A stretch of 64,000 bases of DNA from Chloranthus sessilifolius (taxonomy: Eukaryota; Streptophyta; Magnoliopsida; Chloranthales; Chloranthaceae): NCBI GenBank assembly GCA_021018995.1, contig CM037598.1, forward strand, positions 65,056,671 to 65,120,670, given 5' to 3'. Positions 23,959-34,682 of this stretch are shown in pieces (the stretch's first letter is position 1; every line of letters starts with the position of its first letter). A program made the position numbers and the translations under genes. A model generated the notes under the pieces. That model searched no databases. It saw only the letters and a list, made by a program, of their open reading frames with translations, and was not told the origin of the DNA.

Positions 23959-24870
23959 AAAAGAAAAGAAAAAATAGAAAACCAAAACAAAAAGAATGAG
24001 AAAGAAAAGTCATTTCATTAAAAGACTGAAAAGAGGATTAGAAACTGATCACTTCAAATCTGAAAATTCAAGAAGTAGATGGAATTGTGCTGAAAATGAC
24101 TAAAGAAGGTGTTGTCTAGACCACCTCCTTACCTTTACTGATTTCTCAATTTGAATCCTTTTTACCCCATTATTCTTTTACAAATTTCACCCATAAGTCA
24201 CATTACAAACCAATAAAAAAGACCCTACTGATCTGAAATAGATTGAGCTGTCATGTGGAGATGAGGATTTATTTAACCTATGGTGAAAAGAGTTGGAAAA
24301 TTTCAAAAGTTAGAGCAATGCCTATGCTCATGCTTGCAGTCCTATTTGAGGGTTATAACTACTCTTGAGCTGTGAGAAATGATGCACCCTTTTATTTGTG
24401 TTGTGAGTGAACAACCCTGGTAAGACTTGGGTCTGAAATCAAAATTGATTGGGGCATTATCAAAACAGAATTCTTAAATTAAAGGTGAACTCTGCATTAA
24501 TTTTCAGGCGCAATTCCTTAACATGAACTGATTGATGATGAAGGAATTACAGCAGAATTTCAGGTTTTAAACTGATGATTTTTCTGCTGAAAATCCTCTA
24601 AAACTGAAGGGACATGGTGTGGAATTTATTTTATTTTACTTGAACTCTGTTTTAGCCTGTTGCATAAGTATTAACTGATTTTATTGGAGAAGTTTGTGGG
24701 TACCTTCACTGAAAACCCTCAGGAGACTTCACTCCTCCACTAGGGATCACCTAGGGGTTCAAAAGGCTTGATGCATATGCTAAATGCATATGTGCTCCCT
24801 ACAAAAGTCGCATTTTAGTTTTTTTTATTCTTCTTTTGCTCAGGGACTAGTAAAGCTTAGGTTTGGGGTG
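23066..24870 (+). mobile_element. Athila 3' non-coding tail and polypurine tract
   Basis: No ORF. It contains a (TA)n tract next to A-rich DNA (23920-23956) and ends in TTAGGTTTGGGGTG (24857-24870), the polypurine tract directly before the 3' LTR. The phrase CTCAGGGACTAGTAAAGCTTAGG just upstream also precedes the minus-strand LTR at 10925. Confidence 0.7.
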
Positions 24871-25423
24871 TGTTAATCTCTGAAAAGTACCACTTTTCAC
24901 TCCTTAACAGGAGCTTTAATAGACCTATGAGTGGACTAATAAATGATTGTTGAGTATGTCTTGTAGATAGCAGTAAAAGGCATTCATAGTGCAAAAATCC
25001 ATCTCTCAGTGTAGTTCAGACCCAACAATGGCCCACTTAGAGCATGCAGCAACAGCAAAGCAGCTTTAAAGGAGTGAAAACAGGCTGAAAACAGGCTGAA
25101 AACAACCTATCACTAGGTTACTGGAACCTGTCGAAACCTGTCGATAGGATCTAAAGAATGAAAGAAGCAAGAAGTCATGAGGATGGAAGAATTCGATAGG
25201 ATCCAGAACCTATCGCGTAGTCGAAAACGAAAATGGAGCATCCTATCGAATGGTTGCCTGAGCTCGAAGAGAACCTATCGAGAAGTCTAGAACCTGTTGA
25301 TAGGAGCTAGAAGAGAACCTATCGAGAAGTCTGGAACCTGTCGATAGGAGCTAGAAAAGAACCTATCGAGAAGTCTGAAATGTGTCGATAGGAGCTAGAA
25401 GCAAACCTATCAAAATTTATTGC
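24871..25423 (+). mobile_element. 3' LTR of the Athila element, partial
   Basis: Starts TGTTAATCTCTGAAAAG and parallels 11394-11900 closely. Only the first quarter of the LTR length is present before unrelated fold-back sequence begins. Includes a TCGATAGG motif array (25110-25410). Confidence 0.85.
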
Positions 25424-25990
25424 TTAATTAATGAGTATCTTTAAATTCACCCACCGAATCTTTGAGTTAACCCATTCTAAAATACATTGACTGCGTTGAA
25501 TCAGACTGTGGAAATCGTTTATCCTCCCAATCTTTCACACGATGGATCTTGAGATCATTGGCGTACCATCAAACGGTCAGGTTTTATTTCATGTGATACA
25601 CATCTCAGAAAAGTGACCTTAACATCCTCTGCACACTCAAAATTGATTTTAAAGTACCTTTTTTGGGTGTGTAGGGCTTGAAATAAAATACCGACTGTCT
25701 GATGGTACACCCATGATCACAAGATCAATCATGTGAAAAATTGGCCGATAAACAATCTCCATTATCAAATTCGATGCAATCAATGTGTTTGGGTAAAATC
25801 AAAGATTTGGTGAGTGGATTCTTTTTTGCTCCATTGTCTGATTCGATGCAGTCAATGTGTTTGGGTGAACTCAGAGATTTGGGGGGTGAATTCTTTTTTT
25901 GTTTGGGTGAACTCAAAGATTTGGTGAGTGGATTCTTTTTTCGTTTGGTTGAACTCAAAGATTTGGTGAGTGGATTCAAAGGTTCCCTTA
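25424..25990. mobile_element. Fold-back element with 41-bp tandem repeats
   Basis: The left arm ATTCACCCACCGAATCTTTG (25445-25464) is the inverse of the repeated CAAAGATTTGGTGAGTGGAT on the right. The core (25535-25740) shows the inverted pair CATCAAACGGTCAGG and CTGTCTGATGGTAC. The right side has four units of about 41 bp (GAACTCAAAGATTTGGTGAG, then TGGATTCTTTTTT) at 25785-25980. No ORF of its own. Confidence 0.6.
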
Positions 25991-26069
25991 GTTATTTTCA
26001 CCCACCGAGAGCGCCAATTATCAAATCCAATTGGATATTGAAGTATCTCTATTTGCGCCAACCAGATTA

Positions 26070-26440
26070 ATGGTGAGCCCCTACACTGAAAACTGTTAGA
26101 CTTCATTGAATCAGAAGGTGGTGATCTCTTTCATTCCAATCTTCACCACAACGGATAGTGAGATTATGGGTGTACCATCAGACGGTCAAGTTTTTTTATT
26201 CTATTTGGCACATATCCCAAAAGTGACACGATCAAATGTGATGTGTGCCATGTAATTTAAGGGTCAATTTTTTTTGGGATTTGTACTACGTAGAATAAAA
26301 AATGGAATGTGTGAGAGCTCGTTGTGGTCTCAAGATCCCTTCTGTGGAAGATTGGAGGGAAAATCAATCATCACCTGATTCAAAGTAGATAATAAGATTT
26401 CAGCGTAGGCATCCTTAGTAATGGGGTGCCCTTAGATTTT
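26070..26440. mobile_element. Fold-back MITE-like element
   Basis: Outer arms: 26075-26120 (GCCCCTACACTGAAA, then TTCATTGAATCAG) against the inverse of 26375-26435 (CTGATTCAAAGTAG, then TTTCAGCGTAGGC). Inner core with CATCAGACGGTCAAG and CACATATCCCAAAAGTGACA, shared with the elements at 25424, 27787 and 49073. Confidence 0.6.
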
Positions 26441-26789
26441 ATCTCCAAACTGGCCCGTACCTGTAGCCACAAATTGAGAAAAAGCATGGGAGTTGCTTTG
26501 TTGGGTCAAAGATGGGTTCTGATCTCTAAATTTACAATCTCTTTGGAAGGTAACACGGAAAGGAAGCAATGGGCTTGCCTCTTACTCAGAATGATAAGAA
26601 TAAGGAATTCTGTCCACTGATACCTCTCCATGCCATTGGGATCGGACGGAACTGGAATAAAATGGCTCCGGAAATATACAGCAAAAAACAGTTAATTTTG
26701 CCAATTTTGGAGGAAAATTTTTAAAAATATTATTAAATAATAATAGTAAATAATAAATATATAAGACGTGACCAAACACAGGTTTTAAA

Positions 26790-26960
26790 CCGAAAGAACA
26801 TGTTTTCGAAAAATAAGGGTTTAAAATGCATTTTTTTGGAAAAAATGAGAATTTTTCGGAAAAAATGAGATTTTTTCGGAAAAAAAGGGTGTAACATACA
26901 GTTTTTTTCCGTTTTTTCAAAAAGAAAAGCATTTTTTTTCTTAAAAAAAGCCACATTTTT
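26790..26960. repeat. TTTTTCGGAAAAAATGAGA short repeats
   Basis: Three or four units of about 20 bp based on TTTTTCGGAAAAAATGAGA (26830-26890), within a strongly A/T-skewed stretch. TTTTCGGAAAA has short self-complementary ends. The stretch 26441-26790 shows nothing I recognise. Confidence 0.5.
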
Positions 26961-27031
26961 GGTCACTAGGAGCAGGATGACAGGAGACTGCAACACCATA
27001 GGTAAAGAGAACATATTTCATTAGTAGAGTA

Positions 27032-27121
27032 TCAAATTCCTCTAAGCTCTATAAACTGTTGACTATTTACGTCTTCACCATCCATAAACGTGACGGTAGC
27101 AACATCCAGATCACGGTGATC
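27032..27121 (-). other. Exon-like C-terminal segment of unrecognised sequence
   Basis: Minus-strand reading DHRDLDVATVTFMDGEDVNS, followed by QQFIELRGI and a stop. The acidic, non-repetitive composition resembles the tail of a real protein, but no family is recognised and no AG acceptor is seen directly upstream. It may be the final exon of the small group at 27200-27561. Confidence 0.28.
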
Positions 27122-27199
27122 AGTCAAAATAATCAAATATAAAAAATAGTGCATTCGTACCCAATAATTAAACCAATAAGAAGAGTTAAACAAGAGTAC

Positions 27200-27296
27200 C
27201 GGTCTGCTCTTCCACAGCTTTTGATCCAAGTAACTCGAGATTGGTACCTACAGTTTCAGTGCCCAAGCATTGATGTAAATCTGATGCTAAATTTTT
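27200..27296 (-). other. Exon-like coding segment of unrecognised sequence
   Basis: After a TTAGCAG acceptor the minus strand reads KNLASDLHQCLGTETVGTNL and then a Glu/Lys-rich run ending EEQT, with a GTACTC donor in phase 1. The amino-acid make-up is that of a normal soluble protein. It continues in phase from the segment at 27505-27561. No AG acceptor exists between 27199 and about 27110, so the join to the next segment is unclear. Function unknown. Confidence 0.35.
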
Positions 27297-27504
27297 CTGC
27301 TAATGACTAAATTACTTTCCGAGATAGATATTTCAAACTATTATTGACCACAATCCTGCTGTATAAATACACATAAGTAATCTAAAATTTCACGGATAAG
27401 ATTGACTACAAGACTAATCAACAGAACAAATCCCATCTGCAGGTCGAGTTCGTTTATTTGAGCCCTGTGCTGATGGAATCAAGGTCAAAATCACTGGGTA
27501 TTAC

Positions 27505-27561
27505 TAGCACTGATGGTTTGACGTTAATTTTCAGGCCACGTAAAGAGAACCTGTTGTATGC
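27505..27561 (-). other. Exon-like coding segment of unrecognised sequence
   Basis: Minus-strand reading after a polypyrimidine tract and TTTCCAG acceptor gives AYNRFSLRGLKINVKPSVL, followed by a GTAATA donor. If not spliced there, the frame runs on to a TAA at 27454-27456, where an AATAAA-like signal also lies. It is phase 0 with the segment at 27200-27296. I recognise no family. It lies about 840 bp downstream of the PAC stop in the same orientation, so it could be an alternative 3' end of PAC, the remnant of another gene, or chance. Confidence 0.35.
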
Positions 27562-27620
27562 CTGGAAATATGAAATACGTATCAATCAACAATTAAGTTC
27601 ATAAAAAGAGTTAGTCTGTA

Positions 27621-27786
27621 ATGGGTGTGTCCACTCATCATGAATGGACATCGCAGTCCACACATCCCTGTGACTGAGTGACTTGCATGGATTTTCATGC
27701 ATTAGAAGTCCGTGCAAGTCACGCAGTCCTGAGGACATGTGGATTGCAATGTCCACTCATCACCCCTCATGATGAGTGGACACCCA
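27621..27786. mobile_element. Hairpin MITE
   Basis: ATGGGTGTGTCCACTCATCA at the left is mirrored by GATGAGTGGACACCCAT at the right. The inner arms (GACTGAGTGACTTGCATGG and TGCAAGTCACGCAGTCCTGA) also pair, so almost the whole 166 bp folds back. No ORF. Confidence 0.65.
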
Positions 27787-28335
27787 TGGGATTTTTGCAT
27801 TTATCCCCATGAGATGTCTTGTTTACACTCCGTCCCCCTTCTTTTACCTTTCCCAGTTCAGCCTCGCTTTATGTTTCCTTCACTTATTACCCCTTACAGT
27901 GATAGACGACTCTACGATAAAATAAATTTTGACTGTTTTAAATTAGATGATGAAGATTGTTTTTCGCCCCTATCTTTGACCTAGTGGATCCTGAGATCAT
28001 GGGACCTACAATCAAACGGTCAGATTTTAACATACAACAATGATCATGTTAACTTTTTGGGTTGCCTACCATGTAGAATCAAAATCTAACAGGTTGATGG
28101 TAGGCTCCCAATCTCAAGATTCATTGGGTGGAAGATTGTGGGGAAAATCGATCTCCATTGTCTCCTTCAAAGCAGTCAAAGGTTCGTAGTCTAACAGTCA
28201 AGACTGATCGTTCACCGTAGGGGACAATAAGTAAAGGAAATACAAAAGCAAGGGTGTAAATAGGTGAGATACAGGGGGTGGATTGTAAATAAGACATCTC
28301 AAAGAGATAAATGCAACAGCAAAAACAAGAAGCTA
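27787..28335. mobile_element. Long-armed fold-back element next to PAC 3' end
   Basis: Arms of over 200 bp: 27797-27985 (ATTTATCCCCATGAGATGTC, later GACTGTTTTAAATTAGATGA) against the inverse of 28135-28325 (CAAAGCAGTCAAAGG, later GACATCTCAAAGAGATAAAT). The core has AATCAAACGGTCAGATTTTA and an inverse partner. It is in the same core family as the copies at 25424, 26070 and 49073. Confidence 0.65.
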
Positions 28336-28401
28336 ACTTCATTCTTTTTGCACCCTTCAGCCAAAGCAGATCAAAATCCATGTGCTTAGTTATACCTCAG
28401 T

Positions 28402-28635
28402 CTACCATTCCAAAGTTATCGCTAAATCTAGTAGAGCTTCTACTTGATGTAGAGTCCGCTGCTTCTCGTGTTGCTTTAACCTAGCAGCAACAGATTCAGG
28501 ATCAAACCCTTCTGCAATCTGTACTTCACTTTGTTCAGCTCGAACCTCTCGTAGCAATGCATCAACTTCTCTTACAAAATCAACCCTCAGTAGCACGTCA
28601 TCTCCCCCGGGTGGCAGACCAATGTGGTCTTGATG
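28402..28635 (-). CDS. PAC: PAC, last exon with stop codon
   Basis: Encodes 77 residues, from HQDHIGLPPGGDD through LLRVDFVREVDALLREVR to LDLAITLEW, then TAG. The acceptor is GGTCAG at 28636-28641. The C-terminal tryptophan after a short amphipathic helix matches the usual PAC end, so the protein looks complete here. No base in the five visible exons breaks the frame, so the gene appears intact despite more than 23 kb of exon span. The 3' UTR must run left into fold-back repeats starting near 28335. Confidence 0.9.
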   Translation of the reverse strand, partial: HQDHIGLPPGGDDVLLRVDFVREVDALLREVRAEQSEVQIAEGFDPESVAARLKQHEKQRTLHQVEALLDLAITLEW

Positions 28636-30012
28636 CTGACCAAAAGAAAAACCACAACAATAATCATCTAAGTAGAATATCTGATCATATATACCTTAGA
28701 CAAAGATTCCAGAACCAAATTCAAGTATCTTAGCAAGGAAGTCAAATACGCTAGTGCACATTTGAGGCAATTGGGCTCCAAAATACAAATGTGATGACAT
28801 GCACTCCTAGGCACATGTTTCCATCAGGCACTTTTTTTTTTCATCACTTAGAAATACATAATTATATAAACAAGTTGATAATCATTTTATAAAATTGATA
28901 AAAAACTACCCCTAGAGCAATGTAAAAAAAATACAACATTACTAAGCCTAACTGTCTAGGCTCTGCCTGCCACGGTTAGCTCTCGGAAGGTCCCCACTGG
29001 GGCCCACCTAGCGCCTTTAACAACCTAAACTCTCGTCTGGTATTCGTCCCCTTCCAAAAGATCGGGTCTTCTAAGTATTTTGTCCATTTCTTACACAACA
29101 AGAAAATAATGATATGACTTGTCCATCAACCTACCACCTCTTACAGGGTCCATAGCCCCAAAACTGTAACAATAGGGTAATCATAACCACCACCATTTAT
29201 TTTATTGACCTTCCAAAAGGAAACCTCAAGGGACTTGGCATGCTGGCCAGGTACCCGCCTCAAGAAGCAGGAGAGCTGAGTTCGACACGCCCTTAGGCCA
29301 CACTAGCAATTTATATCCCATGCTGACCGAACATGTGCTGACTGCTAACTTGGGGTGTGCACGTACCCCGGGGATTAGTCCAGTGCTCTAAGAGGCTCAG
29401 ACACCCAGGTTATTAAAAACAAAAAAAAGGACCTTGCAAACGGAAGAAATTGATTAAACAATTAGAATTTTCAAAACAACCAAGGTATACCTAGAGCAAT
29501 GTAAGGGTATTTTAATCATCAAAATTTAAAGAGATATGTTTGTCCTTCAAAAAGAGAACAAAGGAAACATTTTATAACCAATTTAAGGGGAAAAATTAAC
29601 CTTATATTGCGTTATAAATACATCATGCATACTCTCTAAAAAGCAATTGAAAGTCCAATACATAATGTTAATTCTGAATGAAAGAATTATACCACCCATC
29701 TTTTATTTAGTAACAAAGAAGTATATAAATACATCACATGACCGTTAACAGAACAATTTTGTAAGTAGTATTATACTAGCAACAATTTAAAGGACGGCTT
29801 GAGCTTCCACAAGGCATTGACTAACGAGCAACAGAAGCAGGCAAAATTGTTTTGGTAGGATGGAAAATGAGTAGCCCGTATACTTAATATCCTAATAGGC
29901 AAACACTTAAGAGAGATCAGCTGATTGGCCCTTATGACGGTTTTGAAAAGGTTGAGAAGGGAAAGAGATATCTCTACAATTAAAGTAAATAGATATATAG
30001 AGGTTAGGGTTA
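28636..30012 (-). other. PAC intron, left part
   Basis: AT-rich intron sequence with an A/T-rich stretch (28840-28960) and a SINE-like insert (29228-29425). No coding segment or other structure recognised in the rest. Confidence 0.6.
29228..29425 (+). mobile_element. tRNA-derived SINE-like element
   Basis: Starts GGACTTGGCATGCTGG and has a B-box-like GAGTTCGACAC (29278-29288), a plant-SINE-like CCGGGGATTAGTCC (29369-29382) and AGGCTCAGACACC. It ends in an A-rich tail (29415-29427). The length of about 200 bp fits. No clear target duplication was found. Confidence 0.5.
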
Positions 30013-31109
30013 TGTAACGATCTATATTTTCATAGCCTATACATGTTTGGATTGGTGTGCTAATTTGATATGTGATCATTTTTTATTAATATTTTAAGTG
30101 GTTTTATGTCCATTAATGATTGAAAAGATTGTTTTTGTATGTGTAAAACTACTTATGATCGCTTAAACTAATTAATTAGGGTCATAGGTTAGATGAGAGA
30201 CATTAGTCTTGATGAATTATAGGCTAGTAATGCTCGAAGGACAGTTATGTAGAATTATGGGGTGCAAATAGCAATTGTAGTTAATTTAAATGTTATTTTT
30301 CTGAATTTTTAGGAAATTTTCATGTATTTCAATGAGTTAGAATCGAGTTAGATTAAGAATTATTTAATTTTCATATTTTAGATGTTATTATTGATAGAAA
30401 TAGATTGCTTAAAATTTAAGTTGGGCCTTTAGAGCCAATTAATAAGGGATCAAGAAAGCCCATTGGAATATAAACTTTATGGAATAAGCCTTTGAGCCAT
30501 TTAACTTAAGACCCAAAGAGAAGTGAGCTTAACTAAAGACCCAAGAGGAGAGGACCACATAATGGGCCGGGCTGTAAGCCCGTTAGTAAAAATAAATAGT
30601 TACAGTTAGAGAAGGAGAAAGTGAGTGGGGCATGGAACCCAATTAATAAATATAAGAAAAGGGGATGTCGGGTTATCCCCATGCATCTTAAAAAGAAAAA
30701 AAGAAAAAGAAAGAGAGAGAGAGACAAGAGAAAAAAAAGAATAAAGAGGAAGAGAACGAAGAAAAGGGGCGTACCGTAATAAAAAAAAGGGGGCGTTCCA
30801 CTTCCTTTCAAGATTAAGAATTGAAAGAGGATCTAAGATCAAGAAGACTTTAAGATTCTTGTTGAGAAAAAATTTCTATTGAAGCGTCTAATTTAGAAGC
30901 CTTGAAAGTTATTAAGAAGGCTTTCGAAGAACAATTAAAGTTTTAAATAGATTTATTAATAACCTACGAAGCATATATCAAGATCCTCAAGAAAATCAAG
31001 AATGATCAAGAAATCTCACAAAAGAATCAAGTTTTCAAGAAAAGAATTCAAGAAGACCATAAGGTCTGAAGAAATCATACTTTTTTTTATCATGTGCCTA
31101 CATACATTA

Positions 31110-31520
31110 AGGCTTTAGATTGTTATGATCACAACAATAAAATATTATAATGAGACCATAAGAGATTATAGGATTTTTCTTTAATCCTTTATGAAGTTTT
31201 ATATTATTAGGGAAAAGAGAAATTAGGGATATTATTTAAAAGAAAGTTAGAAGACCAAAAGAGATTTGTGAATTTTGCCTTGATCCTTTCTAAAATTTTA
31301 TATTATTATGATCTTGGGAAATTAGAGATATTATGATTGATCTAAAAAAGATGATAATAGAGAAATTAGGGATTTATGAGATTCAAAATAATATGATTTA
31401 GCGTGTTGCAAGAATCTTTTTAAAATTTTGTATTGTTATAATTACAGAAAATTAAGGATTTAGAAAATTTAGGATATAGTCTTTTCCAAATATCCCTTCT
31501 AATGTTCTATATTATTATGA
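31110..31520. repeat. Degenerate AT-rich tandem repeat
   Basis: Roughly four units of 100-150 bp, each with a phrase like CCTTTATGAAGTTTTATATT, then ATTATGATTATG and GAAATTAGGGATATTA. Units are strongly diverged. Confidence 0.5.
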
Positions 31521-32387
31521 TTATGAGCAAATAGGGATATTTATTATGTTTATGAAAGATGAATTTTATTTTGACTGGTTTGTTTTATGGGGTTCAGACA
31601 CTCGAGCTATATTTGTTTATAAGATTTAAATTACCTTTCTTCTACGAATATATTGTATGATCAAACAGTAAAAGTAGGAAAGCTCGTATTTGGAATGATA
31701 TTATTATTTTATGATCTAAATTTCTTGTAGAGATTATCATGCATAAATCACTAATAATGTTTAGAAATCTCATTAATAAGAACTCATGTTAGGACAAGTT
31801 TTCATATGATAATTAATGGGAACTTTAATCCACATGTCACTTACCATGTATAATAATAGAATACACAGCGTAAACATGAAAATATGAATTGAATTATCAC
31901 GATTAAAGATATGGAAACAAGCAATGACATAATTTACATGAACTAAGATTAAAATATAATAATTAATCATATTTAATGACCAATGCACAAGATATGAATG
32001 TTTACAAGATGCAGATAATATTCATTGTGTGTGTATGTGTATGCATATACAAACTCTAGTCATCAGCTAAAGTTTCCAACAAACCAAGAGGCAAAGGATA
32101 ATATGGCACTATGATCCTCAAAAGCACTTATTGAGCGTAACACGAAAAGTTTGGAGCCATATCGAATTCGAATATCGTAAGTCTTCAAAAAGAAAGTTAA
32201 ACATTGATCGTTCAAGAACAATCTCGTCTTCATTTTTTAACACTCTATGATCGTCACTCGAAAACGCTCAGGAGCTCAAACCCGAGTGGAAAAGACTATA
32301 TGTGCATTCCATTCAAGTGGTTTACATCTGTAGAAGAAAATGAGTTACCACTTACCAATGGTTGCTTCGTTCATAAATATACATTTT

Positions 32388-32970
32388 CTCCCTCTCGTAT
32401 GAGAATAAACTACGTGAGAACATATGTATGCTATATGTAACCTCCTACTCGCATGAGGCTAAACTGCATAAGATATGTACATAGGTACATCATCACCATC
32501 ATGTAATATCCTATTCACACAAGTCTAAACTGCGTGAGGTAATGTTCATAGGTACATTCTATTATATTTAACCTCCTACTCTCATGAGGCTAAACTGCAC
32601 AAGATATGTACATAAGTTCATCATCATCATCATCATCATGTAATCTCCTACTCACATGAGGATAAACTGCGTAAGGCTTGTGCTTAAGTGCATTATTAAT
32701 GTAAACAACGTAAGTGTGTTTATATGTTACCTCCTACTCGCATGAGGATAAACTGCGTAAGGCTTGTACTTCGGTGCATTGTTAATGTCAACAACGTAGG
32801 TACATTTATATGTTACCTCCTACTCGCATGAGGATAAACTGCGTAAGGTATGTGCATAGGTACATCATCGTGTAACCTCCTACGTGCACAAGGTTAAACT
32901 GCATAGGATATGTAGGTAGTTTTGTTGTATGTATTCCTCTACTCATACAAGAATAAATTGTGAAAGAGCA
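32388..32970. repeat. Tandem repeat of 58-86 bp, about nine units
   Basis: Units start near 32388, 32441, 32508, 32569, 32640, 32726, 32812, 32871 and 32932 with ACCTCCTACTCGCATGAGG, then ATAAACTGCGTAAGG and a variable tail ending in GTACAT or GTGCAT. The two units at 32640 and 32726 share an extra insert and are the most alike. Confidence 0.8.
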
Positions 32971-33240
32971 TTCGCAGGTATGCCATATCTAATCTTGATT
33001 ATTCACACAAGAATGAAGTGTGAGAAATATGTGATTGCAACTTGCGAAATAAATTGGGTAACTTGATACCTGTCAAAATCTTGAATCAGTTATTTCGATC
33101 AAATTTTATATTTAAGAATCAAGTGACTCAACAAAAGTCTGTATATCGCGGTTGTCACATTTCTAGTCAGTCATTTTGCCCAAGGATCAAAATTTTGGTC
33201 CAAATGACCGAAATGACTTAAAAGATGTAGATAAAATTCA

Positions 33241-33660
33241 TGGGGTTAATCAATGAAACATCATGCAGACGGGATCACTGAGTAATTCAAACTGATGTGG
33301 TCAATCAATGAAACACCCTCAATTTGGATCATTGAGTGGCTAATGTTAAAGGGAGCAATCATTGCATGTCATAGCCAGCTCGGATCCAGTGAGTGACTCA
33401 AATGATGGGGTTAATCGTTGCAGATTCAACGAGTGACTCAAAATAAATGGAGCAATCATTGGATGTCGTAACCAACTCGGATCCAGTGACTCAAATGATG
33501 GGGTTAATCGTTGTAGATTCGACGAGTGACTCAAAATAAAGGGAGCAATCGTTGCATGCCGTAACCAGATAAGATCAAGTGAGTGACTCAAATGATGGGG
33601 TTAATCGTTGTAGATTCAACGAGTGACTCAAAATAAAGGGAGCAATCATTGTTGAACTAA
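33241..33660. repeat. Tandem repeat of about 95 bp, three to four units
   Basis: Each unit has GAGTGACTCAAAATAAAGGG, AGCAATCATTGCATG, CTCGGATCCAGTGAG and GATGGGGTTAATCGTTG. Half-unit similarity (GAGTGACTCAAA occurs twice per unit) shows an older dimeric origin. Confidence 0.75.
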
Positions 33661-34682
33661 TGAGTGTCTCAAAAGTTAACGTAACCAATCATTAATAAGA
33701 TAATGAGCGGCTAAAGCATAAAAGTTCAAGACCAAGGTAATGTGACTAATCATTAATGAAATAATGAGTAATAAAGACATGAATGAAGATTATGATCAAT
33801 GAAACAAAAACAAAAAGATAAACGAAAAGGTGAACGAAAAGATGAATGATAAGATGAATGAAAAAGATGAATGAAAAGATGATTGAACGAATGGACTAAA
33901 AGAGACTGAAGAATACTAAAACAAAACCACCATTAGTTCTACGTTAAATGTCATGAATGTGTAGCTTTCAATGTTTATTTAATAATTTCCCTATTTATGC
34001 AAGATTTATTGCGATATTCATTGACTTATGTTTTCAAGTATATACATGTATGCATATGTTAGCACTTTTGACATACGTAGACACAAGATTGGATTAGTAT
34101 GTCTGATTCATATTGGGTTTATCACACACCCTATCTTCAGGTGACCAGTGAAAACAGGTAAAGATAAGGATGTAGTAATGGTGAGGACGAATGTTAACAT
34201 GGACTTGGATGAGGAAGGCTTTGAAGTCTAAAAGTTCAGTGAGCAAATAGTTAGAAGGAGTTTAGTAGTTAGTATTTTTACTTTTCAAGTTTATAGTATT
34301 AATGGTTATGGGAAGTTTCAAATTATGGATGTTTAAATTGATGGATTTATAAACTCGAACTATGGGACTCAAATTGTTGGTTAATTCATGTTATTTCTTT
34401 TTAATTATGTCATGCGCTTCTTACTTATTCCTTCAATAATTATGATGATTGTTTCCACGCATGCATTAGTGTGACCCACACGCAAAAGAAAAAAAAAAAT
34501 TGGTTAGCTAAATTAGATTAATCACTAGATTAGACTTAGATTAAAGATGAGAGAATTGAATCCAAGCCGTTGCGTAAAGTGGATCATTACTTTGAATTCT
34601 ATAAAGGATCTAAGAGGAATGATTATGTAGTGTGATGTCTCTAAGTTGGAGCATTGATCCGGTGTAAAGATTTGGGATGTCA

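Larger units (their letters stand above)
11394..25423 (+). mobile_element. Athila-lineage Ty3/gypsy element, nearly full length, broken
   Basis: A 14-kb fossil: 5' LTR 11394-13367, tRNA-Asp primer site, gag, protease, RT-RNase H, integrase, a long spacer, a third ORF, polypurine tract and a partial 3' LTR at 24871. The order and the long third ORF after integrase are typical of Athila. The compared 5' parts of the LTRs differ by roughly 5-8 percent by eye, so insertion is not recent. About ten or more breaks interrupt the coding regions, so it is not functional. Its left edge abuts minus-strand Athila sequence, suggesting insertion into that older copy. Confidence 0.88.
30013..34682. mobile_element. 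Non-coding, array-rich block in a PAC intron (possible LARD or giant LTR)
   Basis: The block begins TGTAACGATC and ends GATTTGGGATGTCA, the style of LTR ends in plants; read on the minus strand this is TGACATCCCAAATC to GATCGTTACA. It has no ORF above noise and carries three different tandem arrays: 31110-31520, 32388-32970 and 33241-33660. Flanking 5-bp sequences do not match, so the borders and the LTR idea are inference. Confidence 0.35.

Noticed and set aside
23698-24013. Minus-strand ORFs with Phe/Tyr/Ile-rich, membrane-like sequence
   Set aside because: They translate a (TA)n and A-rich stretch in the 3' tail of the Athila element; the apparent membrane helix is a composition artefact.
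26582-27014. Minus-strand ORFs of 93 and 124 codons, Phe/Lys-rich
   Set aside because: They come from the TTTTTCGGAAAAAATGAGA repeats and have no protein-like composition.
28121-28381. Minus-strand ORF just after the PAC stop
   Set aside because: It follows the arm of the fold-back element at 27787-28335 and has no family likeness.
30533-30842. Minus-strand Leu/Phe/Ser-rich ORFs resembling a signal peptide
   Set aside because: They arise from a GA/AAAG purine-rich stretch; no further coding evidence.
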